Shown here piece by piece: positions 11,766-21,674 of a stretch of DNA of 64,000 nucleotides. The stretch's first letter is position 1; each line of letters starts with the position of its first letter. The position numbers and the translations under genes are program-made. The DNA is from Phyto melanocephala (taxonomy: Eukaryota; Arthropoda; Insecta; Diptera; Rhinophoridae), in assembly GCA_941918925.1 (NCBI GenBank), contig OW799234.1, positions 120,831,895-120,895,894 of the forward strand. The letters are read 5' to 3'. Below the pieces are notes generated by a model. The model was not told the DNA's origin. It was given only the letters and a program-made list of their open reading frames with translations, and ran no database searches.

Positions 11766-12179
11766 TAGACTTAGGGCCATTATTACAACTTGCCGTTAGC
11801 TTAAGGCAGAATTTTGTATGGCAGATAAATGGCTTTTCATTATAAACCCTTAATTTATTATTTTTTATTCATTCAATATTATTAAAATTAATAATAATAA
11901 CAATAAAAAAAATGGAAGATGTAATAATGCAAAGCTATTTATCGAACAGACAAAATCCTACCTTTAACTAAAGACAAGTTTTAATAATGGCACTTAATCT
12001 ATCACGCATAGAAACCCTTAATTTATTATTTTTTATTCATTCAATATTATTAAAATTAATAATAATAACAATAAAAAAAATGGAAGATGTAATAATGCAA
12101 AGCTATTTATCGAACAGACAAAATCCTACCTTTAACTAAAGACAAGTTTTAATAATGGCACTTAATCTATCACGCATAG
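11766..12179. repeat. central foldback MITE with asymmetric arms
   Basis: Segment 11766-11843 (GGGCCATTATTACAACTTGC ... ATAAATGGCTTTTCATTAT) is the inverse of the distal half of each 168-bp unit that follows (ATAATGCAAAGCTATTTATC ... GTTTTAATAATGGC). This looks like a small palindromic element sitting at the centre of the hAT-like foldback, with its right arm duplicated. Confidence 0.6.
11844..12179. repeat. exact 168-bp tandem duplication
   Basis: Unit 1 (11844-12011) and unit 2 (12012-12179) read identically base for base, from AAACCCTTAATTTATTATTT to CTATCACGCATAG. Nearby older repeats are heavily diverged, so this is a very recent duplication or an assembly duplication. Confidence 0.9.
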
Positions 12180-13306
12180 AAATTGTTATTGAACTTAAAA
12201 TCAATATTTAACAATATTTAAGAAAATAATATTTAGGCTCAACAAAAAGAAAACGTTTCTTGTTAAAGTCGACTATAATATTACTTTTAATAATTTTTTT
12301 GAAGTTTATTTTATAGACAATAACAATTTTTATAAACAATAAAGTAAAGTCAACTTTAAAATTGATAATTTGTCAATTAAAATTGATATTTTTTAAGTTA
12401 TATATAGTAATCCAAAAGTATTAATTAAATATTGTTTTAAAAAAATTCTAAGAAAAATCAATTGAATTTTTAAAATGAATACATTTGATAATTTTAAAAA
12501 TTCAATAAATAATTATACAACACAAATAGAGGTGGTATAGTTATATAAAAGAAAATAATTAATGCTTACAAAAAAAGTTAATTCAAAAATAAATTATAAA
12601 TATGTATCCCTTTTTTGTACACATTTAACAATACAATTTTTTCCTATTTCATTCTTCAAAAACTTACAAAATTCAATACATGTACATATATCCAAAAACA
12701 GTACAAAAACAGTTCAAATATAAAAAAGCAGTACTTTTTCGTACTGTTTTAGGTATTGTGAATATAACAGGACACATTACAAAAAACAGTACATGTACTG
12801 TTTAAAACAGTTCGAATGGCAACCCTAACACAACAGCTGATTAAAACATAAGAGTTGATGCATAAAACGCATTGTGTGTAACTTGAGTTTAGAAACGTAT
12901 AAAAAGGTGAAAAAGTATCAAACGCAACAACGCATGAACGGATGGTATGTAACTCCACCTTTACGCCTTGCGCATGATTTACCGTTAGATGACGTAGTAA
13001 TCCCCTCGCAAAGGTTACCAAGTATGTATCATATGTAAAGTTTATAATTTCTTACAAAAAATGTATGTATTTTGTAATAGTAGGCAGCCCTGTAATTAAT
13101 TTACTCAGAGAGTTTTAAAAAAAAAGTATTACAACGGTGCTTAACAAAAAACGAATTTCGTGTCATATTTTATAATAAATACATATAAATAATATTAATA
13201 ATATTAAAACTATATTAAAAGTGTTTAAATTTGGTTGTTTAAAAGTTTCAAAACTAATAAAAACAGAAAACAAAATAATGTGAAAAGAAAAGAAAGAGAG
13301 CAAATA

Positions 13307-13990
13307 TGAAATGTGCAGTGGGCAAATGCAAACAAAGTAACAGCAAAAAAACAAGTGAGAAATTATATTAAAACCTAATAAATTGCGCATTTTTAATAAA
13401 ACGTTTGTAATTTTAAAAGCTCGAAGCAAGTTGTTGGTAATATTTTGCAAACGAGTGAAGCCTGTAAATGTGGATAAAGAAAAAAATTGTGCTTTACATT
13501 TTAAGCAAGAAGTTTTTGAAAGAAACTTGATATTTGAAATGGGTAAGTTAAAACAAAATTAATTCTTGCAGTACATTACTAAGGCATTATGAAAAGAATT
13601 TAATAAACGGCGTGCAAAAATTTTAAAATCCCATGCAGTTTCGTTTTTAGACACTAGTGCTATTGAATGTGAAACGAAAACTTCTAATGAAACTGAAGTT
13701 GCAAATGTATATGAAGGACTACGTGAAACTGAAAAGCAAAATGATATTCCAAATAGTTTTGAAGAAACATTGGTCGCGGAAAATGCTCCAAGGCCGACTG
13801 ATATTGAAGAAGATCGCTTCTAAACTTACACCATATTTTTCAAATTAAATGGTAACAAATTATTACTTTCAAGCGGATATTTACAAAAGCATTTGTTGGA
13901 AGCCAAAGAAATTGAAGCCAGTGAATACGTCAAAAAAAACTTTTTTTTAGGTGTCGAATGTATTTTAGAATTAGGAAACTAAATGTCGAA
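13307..13990 (+). pseudogene. THAP-domain gene remnant (P-like transposase N-terminus)
   Basis: The frame starts MKCAVGKCKQSNSKKTSEKL. After a shift near 13372 it continues LKPNKLRIFNKTF and then NCALHFKQEVFERNLIFEMG. The spacing C-x3-C ... C-x2-H (Cys near 13313 and 13325, Cys at 13488, His at 13497), with HF and a following Phe, matches the THAP zinc finger (C2CH, about 85 residues). A consensus GTAAGT donor follows at 13543. A later open stretch (FLDTSAIECETKTSNETEV, to about 13820) and another (KLNGNKLLLSSGYLQKHLL, to 13980) may be further exons. It lies inside an element with P-like ends. The internal frameshift and the lack of a catalytic core argue it is dead. Confidence 0.6.
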
Positions 13991-14331
13991 ATCGCTTAAA
14001 ATACTTATAAGCGAAAAAAAAAATTTGATAAAATAACAAAATGAAATGAATTCTACACCTAATATAATAGTTAAATATTGTAATAAAAATAATGAAAATA
14101 TATACATATGTATATATATAAAGAATTTATTTGCTTTCAAAACATTTAGTTAGAAAAATAACAATTTGTCCAACTGTTATGTTTTTACACAACCATTATT
14201 AGTTATACAACTGAATTTTATTAGCCAATCAGAACACAGCTTGAGTGACGTCAGAATTCCTACATGCGCAGAAATGTTTTTTTAGGGCTGCGTGATGGCG
14301 TAATCTTTATTTAATCATTCTTGCTGCCACC

Positions 14332-15154
14332 TCTAACAAACAACCATTCAATTTTCTAGCTATCAACTTGGTGCTATTAATATCACAATTTGAGAGACGT
14401 GCTTCTGTTTCTATACCCTCCCCTTTTTAAACATTTTTATTTTTGATTACACGTGGCAACATTTGTTACAATGTTCTAGGTATTTATCGACACGAACTTG
14501 ATTTAACAACAAAAAAAAAAAAAACAAATCAAGAATAAAAGCAACAGGGAGCATTAATGTACAATTTTTTTACTCAGAGCTGAAAAATCTAAGTACCTAC
14601 GTCATAAATAATGTTTGATAGACACATTTGAAATGCAAACACACTACCGAATGCCTTTCGGTAGTACGAGTAGGTGCAGGTAGCATTGTGATTTATTAGT
14701 TCTGTGGAGGTGGCGGGAAAACAATATAAACAAAAATATAAAAAAATACAGTTGAAAACTTAAGGTGGTTGAGGTGCTAAAAGAGGAACAATTTTTTATG
14801 TATGCATGTGCGTGTATACAATAAAAAATTCTAAATATAAACTTAACAAGGAATAAGAGACAAGTAAATGTTACAACATGATCATATCAAATAGGGGCGA
14901 TGAAAAAATATATATTTATAAACAGAGCTGCGATTTTTATGCACGAAAAATTCAAAAATATGAAAAAATTGAATTTGCCCTAGTTATACATACATACTAT
15001 ATATTTTTTGACAACAAATCAAGTAAAATTCAGTTAAGCTTTGATTTCATTTAAAAACGTTCTCAAGGTGAATTTATAGCAGGTGGGAGCGATAGTGAAT
15101 TCAGGGGTATTTGACCAAACTTCTAGTCGAACTTTATAAGAAATTTTTTAAAAA
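14332..15154. other. intergenic DNA
   Basis: No gene is supported. A perfect 9-bp-stem hairpin (ACTACCGAA-TGCCT-TTCGGTAGT) sits at 14643-14665, with no clear role. Confidence 0.5.
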
Positions 15155-15255
15155 AAGGGTGATTTTTTAGCTATTATCTTATTGGCAACACTGGTTTAAA
15201 CAGCTGACGCACGTTTCGTGTTTTGTTTCACTGTCAAACATCAAACAGTTTGGTA

Positions 15256-15455
15256 CAGTCGCACAGTAAAATCTGCATACCCCCTTGAAAAACCAGGTTT
15301 TGAGTTATCTATTAACAGTGTAGCAATAAAGTTCATTTCAAACAAATTCAATTGAACAACAAACAATAAAGTACGACCAAAAAATTTTTTTTCTCCAACA
15401 TTTATTAACAAAAATATATAAAATTAATTTTTCAAACACAGAAAAGTCTACATAC
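15256..15455 (+). repeat. left inverted repeat of the Tc1 element
   Basis: 200 bp, inverse of 16654-16852. It contains the outer and inner putative transposase-binding direct repeats at its two ends (15262-15280 and 15437-15455). Confidence 0.9.
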
Positions 15456-15583
15456 GACTATTTTGAAATGTATATAAAATGGAACTCTGTAGTTAAACAG
15501 TGCTACCAAGCACTTACAGCATCTTACTAGATACCGTTAATTAGAAATGAGTTTAATTTTGCAGTTGTGTTTATTTAACCAAA

Positions 15584-16603
15584 ATGGGTAAAGAAATCTG
15601 TATTGAAGTGCGTGAGCTGATTGTAAAATATCATAAAGAAGGTAAATCTCTAAAAGAGATTGGAAAACTTGTTGGACATCCAAAATCAAGCATTCAGACA
15701 ATAATTCGGAAATATAACCAGACAAAAAGTGTAAAAAACAAACCAAGAAGTGGTCGCCCACCTAAGTTGACTCCACGTGCAAAGCGGAATATTTTGTTGA
15801 ATGTTCAAGAAAATCCAAGAATTACGGCAATAGAAATTGCGAAGACTTTGGAAAATCAGCATATTGCTTCAGTGCATCCAGAAACGGTTAGACATGTATT
15901 GAGATCCAATGGAATTCACAACCGTGTGCCTCGAAAGAAGCCGTTTATCAGTAAAATCAATATGCAAAAATGCGTTGAATTTGCTAAGAAATACATTGAT
16001 GTAGATGAAAGTTTTTGGGATAATGTTTTATTTAGCGACGAAAGCAAGTTTAACTTGTTTGGTTATGATGGAAAGCAAAAAGTATGGCGTCGAAATAATG
16101 AAGCATTATTGCCTAAAAACTTGCTTCCTACAGTGAAACACGGTGGTGGCTCCGTTATGGTATGGGGTTGCATGTCGGCGGCTGGGGTAGGTAATTTAGT
16201 ATTTATCGATATTAATAAGGATCGTATGGTATACTTGAATATTCTTAAAGATAATCTAAGGCAATCCGCGAATAAATTGGGTCTTGCAGAAGGTTGGTAC
16301 TTTCAGCAAGATAACGACCCAAAGCATACCGCTGGTGTTGTTAAAGACTGGCTTCTTTATAACGTGCCTCATCAACTTCATTCTCCACCCCAGTCACCGG
16401 ATTTGAACCCCATAGAGAATTTATGGGATGAGTTAGATCGTCGAGTTAGAAAAAGGACAATTAAAAATAAACAGGATCTTAAAAACGCTCTATTTGAAGA
16501 ATGGAATTTAATTTCAAATAATTACACAAAAGTATTGGTAGACTCTATGAAAAATAGATTAAATGCTGTTTTACAAAGCCAAGGCTATCCTACAAAATAT
16601 TAA
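15584..16603 (+). CDS. Tc1 transposase, full length (DD34E)
   Basis: 339 codons, the usual Tc1 length (about 340). The N-terminus carries paired helix-turn-helix regions (roughly residues 5-48 and 63-115) joined by a GRPPK AT-hook-like motif at 57-61. The catalytic triad is intact: D152 in SDESKFNLFG, D243 in FQQDNDPKHT and E278 in SPDLNPIENLWDEL, with 34 residues between the second Asp and the Glu. The glycine-rich KHGGGSVMVWG block is also present. The chosen ATG lies about 130 bp inside the left inverted repeat and no upstream in-frame alternative is needed. It would cut and paste elements carrying the flanking repeats at TA sites. There are no stops or frameshifts, unlike every other Tc1/mariner copy in the window, so it may be active or only recently silenced. 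Confidence 0.95.
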   Translation: MGKEICIEVRELIVKYHKEGKSLKEIGKLVGHPKSSIQTIIRKYNQTKSVKNKPRSGRPPKLTPRAKRNILLNVQENPRITAIEIAKTLENQHIASVHPETVRHVLRSNGIHNRVPRKKPFISKINMQKCVEFAKKYIDVDESFWDNVLFSDESKFNLFGYDGKQKVWRRNNEALLPKNLLPTVKHGGGSVMVWGCMSAAGVGNLVFIDINKDRMVYLNILKDNLRQSANKLGLAEGWYFQQDNDPKHTAGVVKDWLLYNVPHQLHSPPQSPDLNPIENLWDELDRRVRKRTIKNKQDLKNALFEEWNLISNNYTKVLVDSMKNRLNAVLQSQGYPTKY

Positions 16604-16653
16604 TTTTGTTTTTTTTTGTTATATACTTTTACCTGAAATACTTTTTTTTTAAA

Positions 16654-16852
16654 GTATGTAGACTTTTCTGTGTTTGAAAAATTAATTTTATATATTTTTG
16701 TTAATAAATGTTGGAGAAAAAAATTTTTTGGTCGTAATTTATTGTTTGTTGTTCAATTGAATTTGTTTGAAATGAACTTTATTGCTACACTGTTTATAGA
16801 TAACTCAAAACCTGGTTTTTCAAGGGGGTATGCAGATTTTACTGTGCGACTG
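16654..16852 (-). repeat. right inverted repeat of the Tc1 element
   Basis: 199 bp, nearly perfect inverse of 15256-15455. It starts GTATGTAGACTTTTCTGTG and ends at CGACTG before the TA target. Confidence 0.9.
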
Positions 16853-16866
16853 TATATAATTTAACC

Positions 16867-17526
16867 ATGAATCATCTTACAAACGAACAACGCTTGCAAA
16901 TTATTGAATTTTATTATCAAAATGCGTGCTCTGTTAAGAAAGTTCATCGCGCGTTTCTTATCGAAAAATTGTGTTCAGCGACGAAGCTCATTTTTTTTGT
17001 CTCAATTGGTTCGTTAATAAGCAGAATTGTCGATTTTGGAGTGAAGATCAGCCAGAAGCATTGCAAGAGCAACTAATGCAACCAGAAAGTCACAGTTTGG
17101 TGCGGTTTATGGGCTGGAGGCATCATTGGACCGTACTTTTTCAAAGATGATGCAAATCGTAACGTAACTGTGAATGGTGAGCGCTACCGTAAGATGATAT
17201 TCAACTTTTTTTTGCCCAAAATGCAAGAGCTTGACTTGCATGACATGTGGTTTCAACAAGACAGTGCCACATGCCACACAGCGTGCTTAACAATGGAATT
17301 ATTGAGAGGCGAGTTCGGTGAACATTTTATTTCACGTTCGGGACCGGTCAATTGGCTGCCAAGATCGATCGCTTTAATTGACGCATTGGAAGACAACATT
17401 GAAGCATTTATTCATGAGATACCGGCCGAAATGTTGGAAAGAGTATGCCAAAATTGGACTAAGCGGATGGACCATTTGAGGAGCAGTCACGGTCAACATT
17501 TGCATGAAATAATCTTCAAACATTAA
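16867..17526 (+). pseudogene. Tc3-like transposase with internal deletions
   Basis: The start (MNHLTNEQRLQIIEFYYQNA, then CSVKKVHRA) is the intact N-terminus of a common insect Tc3-like transposase. It then jumps straight to KIVFSDEAHF, the first catalytic block, in another frame, so well over 100 codons are missing. It resumes in frame at 17170 with MNGERYRKM, passes MWFQQDSATCHTA (second Asp), then drops about 25 codons that normally hold the third acidic residue. The C-terminus ends HLHEIIFKH. The protein is still recognisable end to end, so loss is fairly recent, but it is inactive. Confidence 0.85.
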
Positions 17527-17629
17527 ATTATATGGACCGTACTATCGATTCAAATAAAGATTTCATGAATTTTTCTGAATTTTATGTTTTTTTTAAACTT
17601 TCCTATAGCTGCTAAAAATCACACTTTAT

Positions 17630-18150
17630 ATGGAGTTTGCCGTTAAAACTATCTACATACTAATAAAATTGATCAGTTTATCGTGTGAGGTTACCTGCTA
17701 CAAATTTAGAAATAAACTAAATATAATAAGAACATAGATGAGTTGACATCAACAGGTTTTGAATGAATTTTAAAAAATAGAGCCCTTTTATCTATTTGAA
17801 TAGAAAATCAGAATGTTATTAAAACTAAATTCAATATTTTCCCAACAATTATTTTTGGAAGCAAATTTAATATGTGAATAAATGTGATTCGATTTGCGTT
17901 ATTTGGAATAGCGTCGCATTTTGTCGATCTCAATTAACGCTGCAAATCGGTATATTAGTGTACTCATTTTAATGTGGAAAATTAGTTTAAAAATCAAAAC
18001 AATATTTTGGTATGATTATCTTGATGTTACCACTTCTGTTTAGAAATTTTGTTTGGTTATTTAATTTATCGAAAGCGTAAGTTTTATTAATGTTTCAGGA
18101 ATTTTTGTGCTTGCACTTAGCGCTTTTAGAAATTTGTTGATAAGATCGTA
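17630..18150. other. intergenic DNA
   Basis: AT-rich spacer between the Tc3-like element and a DINE-1-like repeat; nothing recognised. Confidence 0.5.
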
Positions 18151-18151
18151 T

Positions 18152-19308
18152 TTTTATACCCTTAACAGTGAGAGTAAGGTAAAGGTTTGTCACTTCGTGT
18201 GAAATTTCCTCAATATTCATTTCCGACCCCATAAAGAATAAACTTTCTTGAAAGCTTATGAATAGAGGAGTCGATTAAGCATAATTTGTCTGTTCGTGTG
18301 TATGTGACATTCAACTCTTTGAAGTCATCTCCAAGACCCGTGTAAGGTATTAAAATATCAAAAATATTTAGGAGCAGATTGGTATTGGAAATCAACATAA
18401 TCGCCCCTCTCTGTTTTTCGCTTATTTTTACCACAAAAATTAAAAATTTTTAGCCCCAGGATAATTTTTAGACATGGTTATTACTATTTATAGTTTTGGC
18501 ATGCCTCTAAAGATATTAATGAGAATTTTTTGACAAATTGGTAACTAATCGGCAAAGTTATAGACAAAATTTATTTAAAAAAATATATATTTTTTTTAAA
18601 TGTAAACATTTTTTACACTCCTAAATAATTTTTCAACTCGCTTAAGATACCAAATTATAAGCCTTAATCTCAGAAATTATTTCGAAGAAAATCTAACAAA
18701 TCGGTTTGAAGCCAACTGTAATATGAGCATAAAAGAACAACTGCTTCGGTGTTTTTTTCCTAAAATTTACAAAGGTAAGTCAATTTTTTTCTGTTTCTAT
18801 ACAACCGAGAGAGCCGACAAGGGGATGAAATGAAAGGTCTTGAGCATTAAAATATAGTTAACTATGAAAAGAAAAAAATCTAAGATGGCGTCGTAGATTA
18901 AATGGCGAATAGATTATATGTCAAATATAGTAATTACCGCTATGTCTCCAAAGTGCACAATATTGGTAGCAAATAAAAAGGCTTGATCAGTACAATATAG
19001 TAAACTATTAAAAAAGTAAAGTATAGTAAACTATTGTAAAATCCAAGATGGCGTCTATAACAAAATGGCGGAATAAATTTTTTTAAATCCAACGATATGA
19101 GTATCAAATGAAAGGGTCTAACTAGTAGAATACAGTTAACAATGTTAAAATTTAAAATCAAAGATGGCGTTAGAAATAATAAAGGAAATGACGTAATACA
19201 TAAAATTTAAAATCTAGGTTTAGCTACAATGTGGTGTTTATATCTACTTATACATATGTATATGACGGTGAAGATTCCACACGGCCGAATATAGCGCTCT
19301 GACTTGTT
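18152..19308 (+). mobile_element. DINE-1-like repeat, GATGGCG-tandem form
   Basis: It starts TTTTATACCCTTAACAGTGA, followed by the ATTTCCGACCCCATAAAG block and a shortened GTCTGTTCGTGTG block. The 3' half repeats a roughly 100-bp unit around AAGATGGCGTC...AAATGGCGGAATAAATTTTT and ATGAAAGGGTCTAACTAGTA. It ends ACACGGCCGAATATAGCGCT-CTGACTTGTT. Non-autonomous and decayed. Confidence 0.75.
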
Positions 19309-20725
19309 AATTGCAAAAATGTAAAATTTTTCTGGAACATGTACTATTTAAATATACATTAATCTTAAGAAAGACTTGTCAAATTTAAAACTCCATTCTA
19401 CATGATGTTCTGGTTGCAGCACCCACTGGAGTGATTGATGCAAAGTTTCTTTTAAATGCTTCATTGTAACCTAAAAATTCTAATATTTCCTTCCGTCTAT
19501 TGGGACAGCTGAAATACTTTGGAAATAACTTGAAACATATCTTCACCACATCTACAAACACTATATTAAAAATGCTGTACATATGATTATATCAAACTTT
19601 GCTCTAAACGAAGACCCCGATTGTTCATCAGTAAATTTAACATGGTATGCCTTGTGTATAAATACAAAAAGCTTAATTCGATATTGAAAAACTTCAGGAG
19701 GTATATCGTTATTTGCGTATGGAGTGGACATTTCGAATTTAAAAGTTGATGAGGATATCTTTTCTGCAAAGTCAAAATGTTCCTTAACAAAATTTAAAAT
19801 TTAATCTAGTACTTTTTTAATAACATTTCTCTAAAACTGTTTAATAAAACACGTAGATAATTTCCGCTTTAAAATCTACGAATGTACACAAAACATATAC
19901 ATATGTAATTTAGAACCACAAACTTTTACTTTTGCGCATACTTATACAAGAACAATAAAATAGTATACAATTCAAAAATTCGTACAACAACAAAAAATGC
20001 TCATGCATGTAATCACATTAAAATTTATCAACCAGCCTTCTTACTAAAGTATGAATGCGTTTAGCATGTATAGAGTTGGGTAGGAATTACCAAGCAAACG
20101 CCAGCCAAATGATGAAACATCAAGAAAAAAAGGTCATTGGATGTAATGTGCAAAAAAAATAAAATTAATTTGTTCAAATAGTACCTACAACATATTTTTC
20201 TGCTCTTATTATTGAAAGTCTGTTGTCGGTTTAATTGTACATACTTATAATTTTTTACTTATTAAAAGTGTAAATATGTGTTCATCTTTTGTATGACGAA
20301 ATGAACGAAAATATTGCTTTTAACATACACGTACCAAAATGGAAAGTATGTATACTACAAGTTCACTGACTTTAAAATATCTAACCAACCTTAAGTAAGG
20401 TTCACTAAACTCATTTTCAAATAGAAGTCATAAAAAGGAAAAGTTGTGAGATGATTTGAAGTATACACATATATTAAGGATAAAAAAAAATAGAATAGAT
20501 AGAACTAGAAAACAAAGACTTTTTTACTATTACAAAAAGGTCGTTAGACTAATAAATTTTGCTTCAAACAGGAACATTCGTGGTGAATGATTAAGATAAA
20601 GAAAATTGTCAACCACTCCCTTGACATTAACAAAAGTTGTTGGTAAATTATTCTTTGCAGAATAAAATTTTTTTAACCAGTGGTTTTTAAAAACTTATAA
20701 AAAATATTTCAATGACAGAGGCAAA
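19309..20725. other. intergenic DNA
   Basis: AT-rich. The minus-strand frames between 19385 and 19790 have no recognisable domain. No repeat boundary is clear. Confidence 0.45.
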
Positions 20726-20730
20726 ATACT

Positions 20731-20884
20731 GTTTAGTCGATATATGGCCAAAGATAAACTAGGAGCGTTATATGATACTCCTGGACTAAATGGGATATGT
20801 CTGAGGGCCACTATTGGGGTTATAACGGGACATTGCCCTATAAGGGCTAGGATCAGTAGATGGAATTGCAAAACTTTGGGTTAG
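20731..20884 (+). pseudogene. LINE fragment downstream of RNase H
   Basis: An open stretch reads FSRYMAKDKLGALYD and then ATIGVITGHCPIRARISRW to a stop. This matches the region just after RNase H in I/R1/LOA-type LINE ORF2 proteins (VITGHCPI..H...R), before the C-terminal Cys motif. Nothing else of the element is evident. Confidence 0.55.
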
Positions 20885-20889
20885 TAGTT

Positions 20890-21019
20890 AGACAATAAAG
20901 GATTGAAAGAACTATTTTTCATAGGGATTTCATTTTATTTTTTCTTTAGTTTATGCCCTATTTCTAAAATTTGCTTAGCTTTCTAATTTTTTCCATTTTT
21001 TTTTATCAAAAAGGCGCAC
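20890..21019. other. short spacer
   Basis: T-rich spacer between the LINE scrap and the next DINE-1-like repeat; no feature seen. Confidence 0.4.
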
Positions 21020-21671
21020 TATGGACACTACGTGTCTCCGAATATGGGAATTGAAATATGTTCCAATGAAAAAGTTAAAATCCAAGATGGCTTCCGAAAT
21101 AAAATAGCAGATATATACATTGTTCAAATATAGTAATTACATCATTTCCCCCTTCAACACCCAGAATAGTGGTATCAAATAAACAATGAAAATATGTAAA
21201 ATCCAAAAAGTCGTCTAAACAAAATGGTGAAAAAATCAATATGGGTAACAAATGAAAGGGCTTAACTAATCGAACACAACTATGTTAAAAAAATAGTTAG
21301 CAAAAATACAGCAAAATGGCTTATTACATTAATTCTGAAATCTAAAGGCTATAATACACGGCATGTTTTTTACATCTGACTTTAAAATTTATGAGACATA
21401 TGTAAATCTACATGTCTGTCAAAATTGTACTTTTACGTTGACTGCTTTGCAGCAGCAGAGATTTCTGCCAACGGCTGATGTCACATGTTTTTACAGAAGA
21501 AAATAGAGCGCACTCTAATTAAAATTTTGTCAGATGTCTCAACACATGTGTTTTTACAGAAGTAATGTTTTAAAGGTAACACACGACATGTTTGTATTAG
21601 CAGTGGAGAACATGCATGACGGTAAAGTGTATTATCTGATTCGGCACCCCGAATATATCATTTTTACTTGT
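21020..21671 (+). mobile_element. DINE-1-like repeat, 5'-truncated
   Basis: It contains two AATCCAAGATGGCTTCCGAA/ATCCAAAAAGTCGTC-type units of the GATGGCG form and ends with the standard 3' block (GATTCGGCACCCCGAATATA, TTTTTACTTGTT). The 5' TATACCC hairpin and the FTTCCGACCCC-equivalent region are lost. A separate dispersed repeat (21455-21600) is embedded near its 3' end. Confidence 0.65.
21455..21600 (+). repeat. dispersed repeat shared with 32955-33090
   Basis: GAGATTTCTGCCAACGGCTG and AATTTTGTCAGATGTCTCAA, followed by CACATGT and TTTTACAGA, recur at 32972-33060 in the same order. It probably belongs to a short non-coding transposon family. Ends were not resolved. Confidence 0.6.
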
Positions 21672-21674
21672 TCA

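Larger units (their letters stand above)
11256..12827. mobile_element. hAT-like foldback element
   Basis: It begins TAGGGTTGCCAT and ends ATGGCAACCCTA, flanked by GCACAACA (11248-11255) and ACACAACA (12828-12835), a 7-of-8 match to an 8-bp duplication as expected for hAT. Much of the two arms is mutually inverted: for example AATTGACAAATTATCAATT near 11740 vs AATTGATAATTTGTCAATT near 12360, and TTAATACTTTTGGAATACT near 11696 vs its inverse near 12410. The element can therefore fold into a long imperfect hairpin. No coding frame survives. Confidence 0.7.
10623..12960. mobile_element. Harbinger-like element inserted in the P-like inverted repeat
   Basis: Inverted ends (AGCTGGAGTTACATACCATG at 10623; inverse of AGGTGGAGTTACATACCATC ending at 12960) are flanked by TTA on both sides (10620-10622, 12961-12963), the PIF/Harbinger target. 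Subterminal sequence is also partly inverted, with motifs such as ACGCAGCAA/CAACGCAA and TGCATAAAACG. No transposase was seen. The middle is taken up by the hAT-like foldback at 11256-12827. Confidence 0.7.
10600..14323. mobile_element. P-superfamily-like transposon, interrupted by nested insertions
   Basis: A 23-bp inverted repeat beginning CAAGAATGATTAAATAAAGA lies at 10600 and, inverted, ends at 14323. Both sides carry the identical 8-bp duplication CTGCCACC (10592-10599, 14324-14331). P elements make 8-bp duplications, and their transposase starts with a THAP zinc finger; a THAP-like remnant is present inside (13307 onward). With the 2.34-kb insertion at 10623-12960 removed, about 1.38 kb remains. 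The left inverted repeat also continues (ACGCCTTGCGCA vs ACGCCATCACGCA), so the insertion hit the repeat itself. THAP plus 8-bp duplication favours P over hAT. Confidence 0.7.
15256..16852 (+). mobile_element. complete Tc1 element of the IR/DR type
   Basis: The 1597-bp element starts CAGTCGCACAGTAAAATCTG and ends with the inverse, flanked by TA on both sides (15254-15255, 16853-16854). The inverted repeats are about 200 bp (15256-15455 and 16654-16852) and nearly identical. Each holds two similar direct repeats, outer CACAGTAAAATCTGCATAC (15262-15280) and inner CACAGAAAAGTCTACATAC (15437-15455). This is the IR/DR layout of paired transposase-binding sites known from Minos, the S element and Sleeping Beauty relatives. 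The transposase gene is uninterrupted. Confidence 0.92.
15155..17627 (+). mobile_element. Tc3-like element carrying a nested Tc1
   Basis: The left end AGGGTGATTTTTTAGCTAT (about 15156) and the inverted right end ATAGCTGCTAAAAATCACACT (to about 17627) bracket a decayed transposase gene. A complete Tc1 element lies at a TA just upstream of its start codon. The outer element is internally deleted and cannot encode an active enzyme. Exact outer borders are uncertain by a few bases. Confidence 0.75.
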
